From NCBI RefSeq assembly GCF_900637635.1, contig NZ_LR134383.1, positions 2,511,501 through 2,575,500 of the forward strand: 64,000 bases of DNA. Direction: 5' to 3'. The notes under the pieces were generated by a model. It was given only the letters and a program-made list of their open reading frames with translations. It made no database searches and was not told where the DNA came from. The position numbers and the translations under genes were made by a program. Origin of the DNA: Legionella jordanis. GTDB taxonomy: Bacteria > Pseudomonadota > Gammaproteobacteria > Legionellales > Legionellaceae. Below, piece by piece: positions 43,365 through 52,384 of the stretch (positions are counted from its first letter, which is position 1; the number at the start of each line of letters is the position of its first letter).

Positions 43365-43763
43365 ATCAAACTCCTATTACTAACGTTCAATCCCTGCTGT
43401 ATTTCACTGATAAAAGTGGTTGAGCATTACAGTATCGTTTTAGGTTTGCTCTGTCATTTTTGGATTAGTTTGCGTTGAAGATCAAGAGATGAATGTTGCA
43501 AGAGAAATTATACAAAAAAAAGATAGCATTCCTGTCTCAGTTCGTATTACAAAGTGGATGCCTCTTGAGATGCTTTAGGCTTCTTAATGAAATTTAAGCT
43601 TGCACACCGCATCTGCAGTCTGGCTTCCTTGAGGAATTCTGTTAGCCGGACAAGAATACTATCTATGATTAAAAAATAACCCATTGCTGGATGAAAGGCA
43701 AATGTCTGATTGTTAATAAAGTGAAAATTCCTTCCTGTGAAACTCAAGCAGATGCAACAGTTA
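43365..43763. other. Long spacer without a convincing gene
   Basis: 399 bases between a divergent-looking start at 43364 and the end of the glycosyltransferase gene. A 66-codon minus-strand frame from a TTG at 43747 and a 29-codon plus-strand frame near 43490 exist, but neither has a good ribosome site. No hairpin terminator was found for the glycosyltransferase gene. Confidence 0.5.
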
Positions 43764-44792
43764 TTAAGCAGAACCGGTCTCGTTTAAAACCACAGAAAGT
43801 TTAGCCAATACATCCTCTACTTGAATGAGTTGCATTGCTTCCTTTCCATGAACTTTTTGGCCCCAAGCTTCCTCTTCACGAATTTTAAGAATATTTCTTA
43901 CTGCTTGTGGATAGCGATTCACCACTAAGTGCCTAAATGTATAGGGACCAGATATTTCAGGATTGGTGACGGCGTGCAAAGCAACCACGGGGGTCCCCAC
44001 CGCTGTGGCCATGTGAGAAGGACCCGTGTCAGGGCATAGCAAGGCTTGAGCATTATCAATAACCGCTAATAGCTGTTTAGGCTTGGTTTTGCCAACTAAG
44101 TCCAAACAAGAAACCTGCTTTAGGATGGCATCTGCCAACTTCCTATCGAAAGCACCCGGCCCCCCTGTTAATACCACCTGAGCCCGCCAACGCTTTTTAG
44201 CCTCTTTAATGACTTCAACATAACGCTCCACCGGCCAACTTCTTTCTGGTTTGCTGGCAGCCGGATTGACCAAAAGAATGGGCCCTTCTGCGGGTAAATG
44301 AGCACTCGCCCACTCCTTGTCGGCTTCTGTAATAGGTAGATTCCAATTGATTTTTATTTTTTCCAAACCCAATAACTGCGCGAATTTTAAAAAACTTTCG
44401 AGATTATGTTCTTCTCCGGGGCTTATCGTTTCTTTAACGAACCATCTGTGGCCATCTTTGGCACGCTCGGTATCGAAGCCTAACTTTCGTTCAGCTTTGA
44501 TGAAGGGATAGAGCAGATTAGCTCTCAAACTGGCTTGGGCCGCTATAAGCACATCAAAAGAACGTCCATTTAATTGCTTTTTAAAGCGCCAATAATCCTT
44601 AATGCTATTTGGCTTATCAATAACAATGAAATCAACACCAGGCATTCCCTCAACCATGTCGTAGGCTGGACGAGAAATTACCCATGTAATTGAAACACCC
44701 GCCAAATTAGCCTGTAACGTTCTAATGAGGGGCACGAGCATTAATACATCGCCTAATGCCGAGAGGCGAACAATGCAGATGGATTTAATCAT
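43764..44792 (-). CDS. Glycosyltransferase family 9, lipopolysaccharide heptosyltransferase-like
   Basis: 342 residues. GT9 pattern: ICIVRLSALGDVLMLVPLIRTLQ at the N terminus and, in the C-terminal domain, ILLVNPAASKPERSWPVERYVEVIKE near residue 177 and LLCPDTGPSHMATAVGTPVVALH near 253. Enzymes of this family add heptose or related sugars to the LPS core from an ADP-linked donor. Overlaps the zinc-finger gene by eight bases, so it ends the miaA/mutL transcript. Whether it is a WaaC, WaaF or other type cannot be told by eye. Confidence 0.9.
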   Translation of the reverse strand: MIKSICIVRLSALGDVLMLVPLIRTLQANLAGVSITWVISRPAYDMVEGMPGVDFIVIDKPNSIKDYWRFKKQLNGRSFDVLIAAQASLRANLLYPFIKAERKLGFDTERAKDGHRWFVKETISPGEEHNLESFLKFAQLLGLEKIKINWNLPITEADKEWASAHLPAEGPILLVNPAASKPERSWPVERYVEVIKEAKKRWRAQVVLTGGPGAFDRKLADAILKQVSCLDLVGKTKPKQLLAVIDNAQALLCPDTGPSHMATAVGTPVVALHAVTNPEISGPYTFRHLVVNRYPQAVRNILKIREEEAWGQKVHGKEAMQLIQVEDVLAKLSVVLNETGSA

Positions 44793-44979
44793 CTTTTAAA
44801 ACAAATCTTGCGCTGCAATAAGGGCACACTTCAACGCCGGTCTTTTCTATAGGTAAGTAAACTTTAGGATGAGCATTCCATAATGCCATGTCATCAGTTG
44901 GACAACTTAAAGGTAAGTCACTATGATGGACTACATAGTTTTTTTTAGTACAGGCTGGTTCTTTTTTCGTTTCAGACAT
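44785..44979 (-). CDS. Zinc-finger protein, CHCC (NDUFS6-like) type
   Basis: 64 residues. Zinc ligands are in LPLSCPTDDMALWNAHPKVYLP (Cys then His) and the C-terminal VCPYCSARFVL (CxxC), the CHCC arrangement seen in bacterial YfgJ-size proteins and in the mitochondrial complex I subunit NDUFS6. Function in bacteria unknown. It sits between miaA and the glycosyltransferase, overlapping the latter. Confidence 0.9.
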   Translation of the reverse strand: MSETKKEPACTKKNYVVHHSDLPLSCPTDDMALWNAHPKVYLPIEKTGVEVCPYCSARFVLKDD

Positions 44980-44994
44980 TGCTATTCCTCAGGC

Positions 44995-45945
44995 TCAATT
45001 AGGAATTGGGGTGCTATTATCCAATATTTTCTGCATAAGCGCCACGATCTTCTCTTTCGTGTCAGTAAAATCTTCACAATCAAAATAAATACCCTGAGGC
45101 CAAGTTCGAAGCCAAGTTAATTGCCGTTTTGCGAGTTGACGAGTAGCAGCAACACCTTTCTGACGCAGAGTGTCATAATTATAATCGCCTGCGAGATAAT
45201 TAATCACTTGACGATAGCCAACGCTTTTCATTGAGGGGGAGGTAGGTGGCAATTGCCATTTCTGCAGCAATTGCGCTACTTCTCCCACAAAATCTTTGGC
45301 TAACATCTGCTCAAACCGCAAAGCAATTCGTTCATGCAGCCATTCTCTTCGTTGTGGGAATAAAATTAAATTGATGAAATGATATTTGCCTGCCCCTTTT
45401 TGTTCATTCCAAAAATAAGATAAGGGTTTTCCTGTTATTTGATAAACCTCAAGTGCCCTTTGAATTCGTTGAGTATCATTGGGATGGATACGGTTTGCGG
45501 ATTCTGGATCCACTTGGTTTAGTTGCTCATGCAAATAAGACCATCCATGTCGTTCGGCTTGCCTTAACAATTCTGCGCGGATTAATTCATCTGCCTGTGG
45601 TAACGTGGATAAACCTTGCTGCAATGCATTGAAGTACATCATTGTTCCACCCACCAAAAGAGGATATTTTTTCCTTTCAAAAATAGCCTCTATGAGTTCA
45701 ATGGCGTCCTCGCAAAACTCTGCGGCGGAATAGCTCTCTGAAGGCTCGATGATGTCAATTAAATGATGAGGAGTTTCCTTAAGTTCTTGCGGGCTGGGTT
45801 TTGCTGTACCAATGCTCATTTCTTTATAAATCATAGCAGAATCAACACTGATGATTTCTAAAGGGAAATGTTTGATTAGCTCGGTGGCCAGTGCAGTCTT
45901 CCCGGAAGCCGTTGGTCCCATCAAACAAAAAACTGTGTTAGTCAT
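44995..45945 (-). CDS. miaA: tRNA dimethylallyltransferase MiaA
   Basis: 316 residues. P-loop GPTASGKTALATEL near residue 10, SVDSAMIYKEMSIGTAKP, HHLIDIIEPSESYSAAEF, VGGTMMYFNAL and the tRNA-binding NDTQRIQRALEVYQ. It adds a dimethylallyl group to A37 of tRNAs that read UNN codons, using dimethylallyl diphosphate, which the mevalonate genes of this organism supply upstream. Overlaps mutL by eight bases. In many gammaproteobacteria hfq comes next; here it does not. Confidence 0.97.
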   Translation of the reverse strand: MTNTVFCLMGPTASGKTALATELIKHFPLEIISVDSAMIYKEMSIGTAKPSPQELKETPHHLIDIIEPSESYSAAEFCEDAIELIEAIFERKKYPLLVGGTMMYFNALQQGLSTLPQADELIRAELLRQAERHGWSYLHEQLNQVDPESANRIHPNDTQRIQRALEVYQITGKPLSYFWNEQKGAGKYHFINLILFPQRREWLHERIALRFEQMLAKDFVGEVAQLLQKWQLPPTSPSMKSVGYRQVINYLAGDYNYDTLRQKGVAATRQLAKRQLTWLRTWPQGIYFDCEDFTDTKEKIVALMQKILDNSTPIPN

Positions 45946-47551
45946 GTAGCAGATCCTGGCAGGTTTTTAGCGACAAATGCCTACACCAGGGCTGCGAATG
46001 CAAAGATTCTAAACACTGCATATGCGTGATGAGCATTACTTTGTCTTCTGCGCTGATCTGGTCGGGCACGAATGCTTGGTATTTAATTATTGCCTCCATG
46101 AATGCCGAATTGCTAAATAATCGTTCTTTAACTATAGCAATCAAGCATTGCTTAATATCAATGTAAGGCATGATAATGGGTATGGTTCGGATGAGCAATG
46201 TTTGTTCAGCCACCCAAGTAATCTCAATGCCATAACGCTTCAGAAGATGCTGCGCTTGCAATACATCTTCCTCCTTGAAAGCTTCAATTTTTAGCGTAAT
46301 AGGAACCAATAAGGGTCGATGTGCAAGAGGAAGTTCATGCGCCAGCAAAGTGGAGTTTAACCAGTGACGGTATAAAGAGGAAAGCTCAACCAAATACGGC
46401 TCGTGAGATATTCGAATAATAGCAAAATCAGGTTTCAGAAAATACCAATCCGCCGAATGATTGCTGGTCTTGCTCGCTAAGCCTGGGAGCGGCCATGTAG
46501 ACTCACGGAGCTCTAAGGCTTTTTTTGGAGGTTCTTTTGCAGAGTCATAAAAACATTGTTTATGCGAAATCAAAGTTCCCTGTATTTGTGAGCTAATGAA
46601 ATCATGAACCATTCTAGGCTGCTGAAAACGAACCTCATGCTTGGTCGGATGAACATTTACATCCACTTCTTCCGGTCTAATTTCCAAATAAAGCAAACAT
46701 GCAGGATGACGCCCTGGGTGGAGTGAGTCTTCATAAGCTTGCTTTATGGCATGATTCAGTAGTTTGTCTTTGACCATTCTTTTATTAACATAAATCCACT
46801 GCTTATCATTTTGGCTACGCTGATAATCAGAGCTCGAAATCCAACCCCAAAGCCGCATTCCCAAATGCTCTGCCTCAATATAATGTGCTTTTTCCATGAA
46901 TGCTTTACCAAAAATTTTTTGAATTCGGGCCAGGCGACTCTTTTCATCATTGGCAGCGGGCAACTGAAAAATTTTTTTATCATTATGATGTAGTTGGATG
47001 CTTATTTCAGGAGCCGCTAATGCAAAACGTTTGACGACAGCTTCTATAATTTGAAATTCCAGCTGTTCGCTTTTTAAGAATTTTTTTCTCACTGGAGCAT
47101 TGTAAAACAAATCACGCACATCAATGGTCGTGCCCTGCTTACGAGCACAAGGATGAATTCGAATGCCTTCCTCAGTGCTTACAAGCTTCATAGCATCCAT
47201 CTGACAGACAGGCTTTGAACTAATACTTAAACGAGAAATAGAAGCAATGCTTGCAAGCGCTTCACCTCGAAAGCCCATGCTTGCAATGGAAAATAAATCC
47301 CCAAGCTCACAGATTTTACTGGTAGCATGTGGGGCAATCGCCAAAGGCAAGTCATCCGCCACAATCCCAAGTCCATCATCACTGATTTTAACCTGATTTA
47401 AGCCCCCATAGCTGATCTCAATATGGATGGAGCTTGCTTTTGCATCGAAAGAATTTTCCAGTAATTCCTTGACGATTGAAGCAGGCCGTTCAATCACTTC
47501 ACCGGCTGCTATTTGATTGGCTACTGCCATGGGTAATTGCTGAATTCTCAT
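45938..47551 (-). CDS. mutL: DNA mismatch repair protein MutL
   Basis: 537 residues, shorter than E. coli MutL (615). The GHKL ATPase domain is complete: QIAAGEVIERPASIVKELLENS near residue 13, DDGLGI, and GFRGEALASIASI near 95, and KQWIYVNKRMVKDK and EVDVNVHPTKHEVRF near 300. The linker is short and the C-terminal dimerisation domain compact, ending SLKTCQDLLHD without the endonuclease DQHAxxER motif. Couples MutS recognition to strand incision. Overlaps amiB by four bases and miaA by eight. Confidence 0.96.
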   Translation of the reverse strand: MRIQQLPMAVANQIAAGEVIERPASIVKELLENSFDAKASSIHIEISYGGLNQVKISDDGLGIVADDLPLAIAPHATSKICELGDLFSIASMGFRGEALASIASISRLSISSKPVCQMDAMKLVSTEEGIRIHPCARKQGTTIDVRDLFYNAPVRKKFLKSEQLEFQIIEAVVKRFALAAPEISIQLHHNDKKIFQLPAANDEKSRLARIQKIFGKAFMEKAHYIEAEHLGMRLWGWISSSDYQRSQNDKQWIYVNKRMVKDKLLNHAIKQAYEDSLHPGRHPACLLYLEIRPEEVDVNVHPTKHEVRFQQPRMVHDFISSQIQGTLISHKQCFYDSAKEPPKKALELRESTWPLPGLASKTSNHSADWYFLKPDFAIIRISHEPYLVELSSLYRHWLNSTLLAHELPLAHRPLLVPITLKIEAFKEEDVLQAQHLLKRYGIEITWVAEQTLLIRTIPIIMPYIDIKQCLIAIVKERLFSNSAFMEAIIKYQAFVPDQISAEDKVMLITHMQCLESLHSQPWCRHLSLKTCQDLLHD

Positions 47552-48933
47552 GCCATATCGGGAATAACAAGTTTTTGCCCGGCCTTAATTTGGCTGCCTG
47601 ACAAATGATTAACTGTTTTTAAAGAGGCAACCGAAACATGATACTTAGCAGCAATAAGGGGCAAGGATTCACCTCGCTGCACCAAGTGTATGTTATTGCT
47701 GCCAGCCCCAGCCATTGCTTCTATTCGGGTCCCATGCGGTGGATAATCCCAAAAATAATGCTTCAACCCTTCAAAAATGGCTTGTGTCAAGCGGGTTTGG
47801 TAAGCAGAATTAGTCAAATTGCTTTCCTCACGGGGGTTGGATATGAATCCTGTTTCAATCAGAATGGATGGAATATCTGGCGATTTTAATACCATAAAAC
47901 GTGCTTGCTCGACCTTTCGATTATGCAGGTTGGTGATATGGTCTAAATTTCTTAAAACCCTTTCGCCCATGTGCAAACTTGCTCCGATAGTTGCAGTTTG
48001 CGAGAGATCAATTAATACGGTTCGAACCAAACCGCTTTGATCATCCAATTCCGATAAGTTAACCCCTCCCAGTTCCGAATAGTTTTCCTTTTCCGCAAGC
48101 CAACGTGCGGCCTCGCTGGTGGCCCCGGATTGAGATAGCGCAAAGACCGATGCCCCGCTTGAATGCTGATTGATAAAGGCATCTGCATGGATTGAAATAA
48201 AAACGTCGGCGTTGTATTTTCTGGCTATCTTCAACCGATCCCGTAATTCAATGTAGTAATCACCATTTCGTGTTAATACAGCCTTCATTCCCGGCTGGCG
48301 ATCAATGATTTGCTTTAATTTTTGTGCAATAGCCAAGGTGACGTTTTTCTCAGCAGTTCTCCTTGGGCCACTAGCACCAGGGTCCTTGCCTCCATGACCG
48401 GGATCCAGCACTACTATGACGTCCCTAAGCCCTCGCGAAGGCGGTGCATGGTGCACCAAAACCGGTGCTGCTTGCCTGGACTTAACAACAGTTTGCTTGC
48501 CGGTAATTGGAAAAGAAGCTTTGCCTGAAGCAGGTTTTTGCATCCTGTCTTTCGTTTGCAAAGCGAGAGAAAAGCTATGTTTGGCGGCTGTTTGTTGCAA
48601 AAGCTTAGTCTGGGTTAGGACCATCTGGTTCACTTCGAAAACCAACCGTAAAGTATGAGGATTAGGATGGCCGCTTCGAATGTATTTAATTAACTCTCTG
48701 CCAAGATTAACATGATTTAAATTGAGAGCCAGATCGGTATTCTCAAAATCAATCACCACACGGTTTGGGTTGGTAAGAGTAAAGACTCGATGAGGAATAG
48801 CCTTATCCAGGGTAAATAATACTGAGGGGGCTCCATTCTGCTGTCTGATTTCAATAGATAGCAATTTAGCCGCAAACGCAGGAAAGCAGGCCAACATGAA
48901 AAAACAAAATCCGACGAGTGCACGTAAATTCAT
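47548..48933 (-). CDS. amiB: N-acetylmuramoyl-L-alanine amidase, AmiB type
   Basis: 461 residues: signal peptide, AMIN domain (about 22-125, septal targeting), Amidase_3 domain (about 170-395) with DPGHGGKDPGASG, zinc Glu in TAEKNVTLAIA, SIHADAF and LIETGFISNP, then one LysM domain (about 412-460; VQRGESLPLIAAKYHVS). It splits septal peptidoglycan and is activated through the FtsEX/EnvC or NlpD route. Lies between tsaE and mutL in the conserved order. Confidence 0.95.
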   Translation of the reverse strand: MNLRALVGFCFFMLACFPAFAAKLLSIEIRQQNGAPSVLFTLDKAIPHRVFTLTNPNRVVIDFENTDLALNLNHVNLGRELIKYIRSGHPNPHTLRLVFEVNQMVLTQTKLLQQTAAKHSFSLALQTKDRMQKPASGKASFPITGKQTVVKSRQAAPVLVHHAPPSRGLRDVIVVLDPGHGGKDPGASGPRRTAEKNVTLAIAQKLKQIIDRQPGMKAVLTRNGDYYIELRDRLKIARKYNADVFISIHADAFINQHSSGASVFALSQSGATSEAARWLAEKENYSELGGVNLSELDDQSGLVRTVLIDLSQTATIGASLHMGERVLRNLDHITNLHNRKVEQARFMVLKSPDIPSILIETGFISNPREESNLTNSAYQTRLTQAIFEGLKHYFWDYPPHGTRIEAMAGAGSNNIHLVQRGESLPLIAAKYHVSVASLKTVNHLSGSQIKAGQKLVIPDMA

Positions 48934-48935
48934 TT

Positions 48936-49412
48936 TTACTTACCTGTTAGGCAAGATAATATTCTTTCACCTGCGGTACTTGCTGCCGTAATGACCAGCA
49001 AGCGCCCGCTCCCCTTTATTGAAAAACAAAAATTCAGATCCGTATTTTGCAGGAGGGCTTTCGCATGTTCAGGCCACTCAATACAAGAAACTGAATCTTT
49101 GTGAAAATAATCTCTAAAACCAATATACTCCAGCTCCGCTTCATCGTGAATACGATAAAGATCAAAATGATGGACGTGAAATTTGGGACATTGATAGCTT
49201 TCCACGAGAGAGAAGGTCGGACTTTTGATGGCTGAGGTAATGCCCAGGGCTCTTAACATGGCTCGGATCAACGTTGTCTTACCCGCACCTATTTGCCCAC
49301 TAAAAGTCAGGGTTAGCGGCGCTTCCAAACAGGCTGAAAGCTGAGTTGCTAATAACTCGCTGCGCGATTCATCAGGGAGAATCAATTCAGTTTTCTGCAT
49401 TACAAAATACAC
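48936..49412 (-). CDS. tsaE: tRNA t6A37 biosynthesis ATPase TsaE
   Basis: 158 residues. P-loop GQIGAGKTTLIRAML near residue 40, SPTFSLVESY, HFDLYRIHDEAELEYIG and the C-terminal WPEHAKALL. It is the ATPase that drives the TsaBDE complex in making threonylcarbamoyl-A37 on ANN-decoding tRNAs. It lies two bases before amiB. Confidence 0.96.
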   Translation of the reverse strand: MYFVMQKTELILPDESRSELLATQLSACLEAPLTLTFSGQIGAGKTTLIRAMLRALGITSAIKSPTFSLVESYQCPKFHVHHFDLYRIHDEAELEYIGFRDYFHKDSVSCIEWPEHAKALLQNTDLNFCFSIKGSGRLLVITAASTAGERILSCLTGK

Positions 49413-49468
49413 CCTTTTGTTTATTAGGTTCGCTAGTGCATTAATTGCCTGTCTTAGCCAAACTCGGT

Positions 49469-50944
49469 TTAATTTACAAATTCTCTCACATAGGGCATTA
49501 AATCACTGGCCAAAAGCCCCCGTTCACCAAAAGCACTTGCAGCCGCATCCCCAGCCATGGCATGAACCCAGACGCCGTATTTGGCTGCATCAGCCAATGA
49601 CAAACCTTGAGCAAATAGGCCGGCAATCACTCCATTTAAAGTATCACCCATGCCAGCACTCGCCATACCTGGATTTCCAGCGCTGCACAGATATACCTCC
49701 GCTTCATCGGTGCAAATCAATGTTCCTTGGCCTTTTAAAATGACATTGCCACCATATAATTTTTGCACAGCAAGAGCAGCTTGATAACGATCACTTTGCA
49801 CGTCATTTGTTGAACAATTTAGTAAACAAGCCGCCTCTCCGGGGTGCGGAGTTAAAATCCAGTTATCATCATGTTGATGATTTTTTGCCAACAAACGTAA
49901 TGCTGAAGCATCAATTATCATGGCTAACTGGGAGCCAATTGCTTTAGCAAACATGGCTTTGGCCCATTCATCTTCTCCCAAGCCAGGGCCTATAATGCAA
50001 ACGCTGGCTCGTGCTATTAATGATGAAAGTTGTTCAATTTCCTCAATACCATAAATCATCGCCTCAGCTAAATCAGGCAGTACATGCCCAGCATGCTCAG
50101 GTCTTGTAGCAATAGTAACCAGCCCGGCTCCTGCGCGTAAAGCAGCTTTGGCTGCAAGATACACTGAGCCAGGCATCCCAAGCCCACCGCCAATAACTAG
50201 TACATGACCATAATTTCCTTTGTGTGAGTTTTTCAGCCGCGGGGGAAGGATAGGTTGTGGCAAATGCTTGTCCATTAAATAAGCTGCTGGAGTAATATGG
50301 GATAGGCAGGGTTCTAATTTAAGTGAATTGCATATTACCTTGCCGCAATAATCAGGCCCATCTGCGGTAAACAGGCCTAATTTGTTGCCAATAAAAGTAA
50401 TGGTTGCCGTTGCCTTAACACACAGGGACATGACATTTCCGCTATCGGCGTTTAGGCCTGAAGGGATATCCAAGGCCAGGACCGGAATGTCACAATCGTT
50501 GATCTGGTTAATGGCGACTGCTATTGGCCCCCTAACCTCTCCTTGCAAACCTATACCAAGCAAGGCATCAACGATTAAATCAACGTCAGAATCTATGGGT
50601 TCATCAAGAGCCTGGCAATACAGTCCTGCGGAAAGAGCTTGTACTGCTGCATGTTGTGCTGCGGGAGGTAATTCTTCAACTGTTCGATACTGATTAACAA
50701 TAACAGAATAGCCTTTTTCAAGCGCTAGGCGCGCGAGTACATAACCATCACCAGCATTATTTCCTCCTCCGCAAAATATCACCAGGCGTCGTGCCTTAGG
50801 AAACAATTGGCTCATGCAAGAAAATGCACTTTTTCCAGCACGCTCCATAAGCTCAGTTTCGCTTAGATGCATTTTGGATACAGCCATTCGTTCACATGAA
50901 CGAATCTGTTTTACCTGGTAAAGAGGGGTTTTGGCCGCAGTCAT
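49469..50944 (-). CDS. nnr: Bifunctional NAD(P)H-hydrate repair enzyme Nnr
   Basis: 491 residues. The N-terminal domain (about 1-215, YjeF_N) is the NAD(P)HX epimerase: FCGGGNNAGDGYVLARLALEKG near residue 57 and DALLGIGLQGEVRGP. The C-terminal domain (about 225-490) is the ADP-dependent dehydratase: VIGGGLGMPGSVYLAAKAAL, TPHPGEAACLL and GNPGMASAGMGDTLNGVIAG. Together they restore damaged hydrated NAD(P)H. First gene of the tsaE-amiB-mutL-miaA block. Confidence 0.95.
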   Translation of the reverse strand: MTAAKTPLYQVKQIRSCERMAVSKMHLSETELMERAGKSAFSCMSQLFPKARRLVIFCGGGNNAGDGYVLARLALEKGYSVIVNQYRTVEELPPAAQHAAVQALSAGLYCQALDEPIDSDVDLIVDALLGIGLQGEVRGPIAVAINQINDCDIPVLALDIPSGLNADSGNVMSLCVKATATITFIGNKLGLFTADGPDYCGKVICNSLKLEPCLSHITPAAYLMDKHLPQPILPPRLKNSHKGNYGHVLVIGGGLGMPGSVYLAAKAALRAGAGLVTIATRPEHAGHVLPDLAEAMIYGIEEIEQLSSLIARASVCIIGPGLGEDEWAKAMFAKAIGSQLAMIIDASALRLLAKNHQHDDNWILTPHPGEAACLLNCSTNDVQSDRYQAALAVQKLYGGNVILKGQGTLICTDEAEVYLCSAGNPGMASAGMGDTLNGVIAGLFAQGLSLADAAKYGVWVHAMAGDAAASAFGERGLLASDLMPYVREFVN

Positions 50945-51190
50945 TATTTTTCTTATGCTCCACTATGTGCCAGGAACAACATCAACATGCTATTTGCATG
51001 AATCATCGATGATGATCCATGTAAGTCTTTCTGATCTGAATTGAGAAATCCAAAAATTCTCTTAATGAATTTCTCTATGCTTCCTAGCAAACCAATTAAA
51101 GCAACGATTTGCTAGAAAGCATCGTCTATTGTAATGAATGTCGCGATTGCCATTTTATAATGGTAATCTTTCCTGCATTACAGGCTGACT

Positions 51191-51595
51191 TTATTTTTCT
51201 TTTTTCACCAGAGTAAGGGCTGGTTTGCGGCCTTTTGCTTCAAGTCCGGCTTTTGTCGAAGGAGGCGGTGGAGGTTGGAAAGGATCCTCTCCGAACTCCA
51301 TGCCTTGTCCGTTTTCCTTAGCATAAATGGCCTGAACCGCCGCGGGCACAACAAAAATTTGTATGCTTTCACCTGAAAAGCGGGCAGTAAACACGATTCG
51401 ATCATTCTCAAGATGAAGACCGCGACATGCTCTTGGTGAAATATTTAATACTATCCTACCATCATTGACGTACTCAAGCGGAACCTGGACACCTGGGTAA
51501 TTAGCGTTCACCAGAATGTAGGGTGTCTTATCGTTATCAACAATCCAATCGTAGACAGCACGAATTAAATATGGCTTATTTGAGGTCATCATCAT
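51191..51595 (-). CDS. sspB: ClpXP protease specificity factor SspB
   Basis: 134 residues. Substrate-binding domain (about 1-105: SNKPYLIRAVYDWIVDN, TPYILVNANYPGVQVP, DGRIVLNISPRACRGL) and, after a Pro-rich linker, the C-terminal tail GRKPALTLVKK, which binds the ClpX zinc domain. It delivers ssrA-tagged peptides to ClpXP. Its ATG overlaps the sspA stop (TAATG). Confidence 0.95.
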   Translation of the reverse strand: MMMTSNKPYLIRAVYDWIVDNDKTPYILVNANYPGVQVPLEYVNDGRIVLNISPRACRGLHLENDRIVFTARFSGESIQIFVVPAAVQAIYAKENGQGMEFGEDPFQPPPPPSTKAGLEAKGRKPALTLVKKEK

Positions 51596-52215
51596 TAGGC
51601 TGCTCTCAATTGCCTCTCAGCATCGCTTAAACTGGTTTGAAACGCTTCTCTTTTAAAGACACGTTGCATATAAGCGTGCAAGCCTTTGAATTTTGCTGGA
51701 ATTTCTATTCCCAATTGGGGGAGACGCCATAATAACGGAGCAAGGGCACAATCCAGTAAGGAAAATTCATCGCTTAAAAAATAAGGTTTGTCCGCAAATA
51801 CCGGTTCGAGATTAAGTAAGCTTTCGGTTAAATACTGTCTGGATTGTTCGACATTACTGCCTAACTTAATATTTTCTAACAAACAATACCAATCTTGCTC
51901 TATACGATGCATCATCTTACGCGTTTCAGCTCTGGCAACTGGGTAGACCGGCAAGAGAGGAGGATGGGGAAAGCGCTCATCCAAGTATTCCATGATGATG
52001 CGTGCTTCGTAGAGAACCAGTTCTCTATCCAGAAGCGTGGGAACTGTCCCATAAGGATTGACAACCAATAAATCATTTGGAGCTTCACCTTGTTTTGCAG
52101 GAAGGATTTCAACATTCACTCCTTTCTCAGCCAGGACTATACGAACTTGATGACTGTAAATGTCATCACTGTCAGAATATAAAGACATAATCGTGCGCTT
52201 TGCCACAATAGCCAT
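51595..52215 (-). CDS. sspA: Stringent starvation protein A (SspA)
   Basis: 206 residues from the ATG at 52215, which follows GAGGAG; a TTG two codons earlier is less likely. Glutathione S-transferase fold without transferase activity: SLYSDSDDIYSHQVRIVLAEKGV, NPYGTVPTLLDRELVLYEARIIMEYLDERFPHP. It binds RNA polymerase and supports stationary-phase and acid-stress expression; in several pathogens it controls virulence genes. Followed at once by sspB. Confidence 0.95.
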   Translation of the reverse strand: MAIVAKRTIMSLYSDSDDIYSHQVRIVLAEKGVNVEILPAKQGEAPNDLLVVNPYGTVPTLLDRELVLYEARIIMEYLDERFPHPPLLPVYPVARAETRKMMHRIEQDWYCLLENIKLGSNVEQSRQYLTESLLNLEPVFADKPYFLSDEFSLLDCALAPLLWRLPQLGIEIPAKFKGLHAYMQRVFKREAFQTSLSDAERQLRAA

Positions 52216-52327
52216 TAGCAACTCCTCGTCAGCAGTTAATCACACCTTTTAGGCATGCCAAAGGGCGCCATTTTATCACAAATTGCTCTCTATGAAGATA
52301 GAAAGAAAATATTTTCAAATTTAATAC

Positions 52328-52364
52328 AATAAGCCTTGGAGTTATTGGCAAAAATAACCAATAA
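52328..52364 (-). repeat. Alternating complementary heptamers in the sspA upstream region
   Basis: On the minus strand TTATTGG (52364), CCAATAA (52348) and TTATTG (52333) follow each other; the middle one can pair with either neighbour. No T-run is next to the stems. It lies between the petC stop and sspA and may be chance. Confidence 0.3.
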
Positions 52365-52384
52365 ATTGAAACATCCAGTCACCT

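Noticed and set aside
43547-43747. 66-codon minus-strand frame downstream of the 594-residue gene's promoter side
   Set aside because: TTG start without ribosome site and no recognisable pattern; judged chance.
49417-49743. 108-codon plus-strand frame
   Set aside because: It lies antisense to the nnr gene, which is certain.
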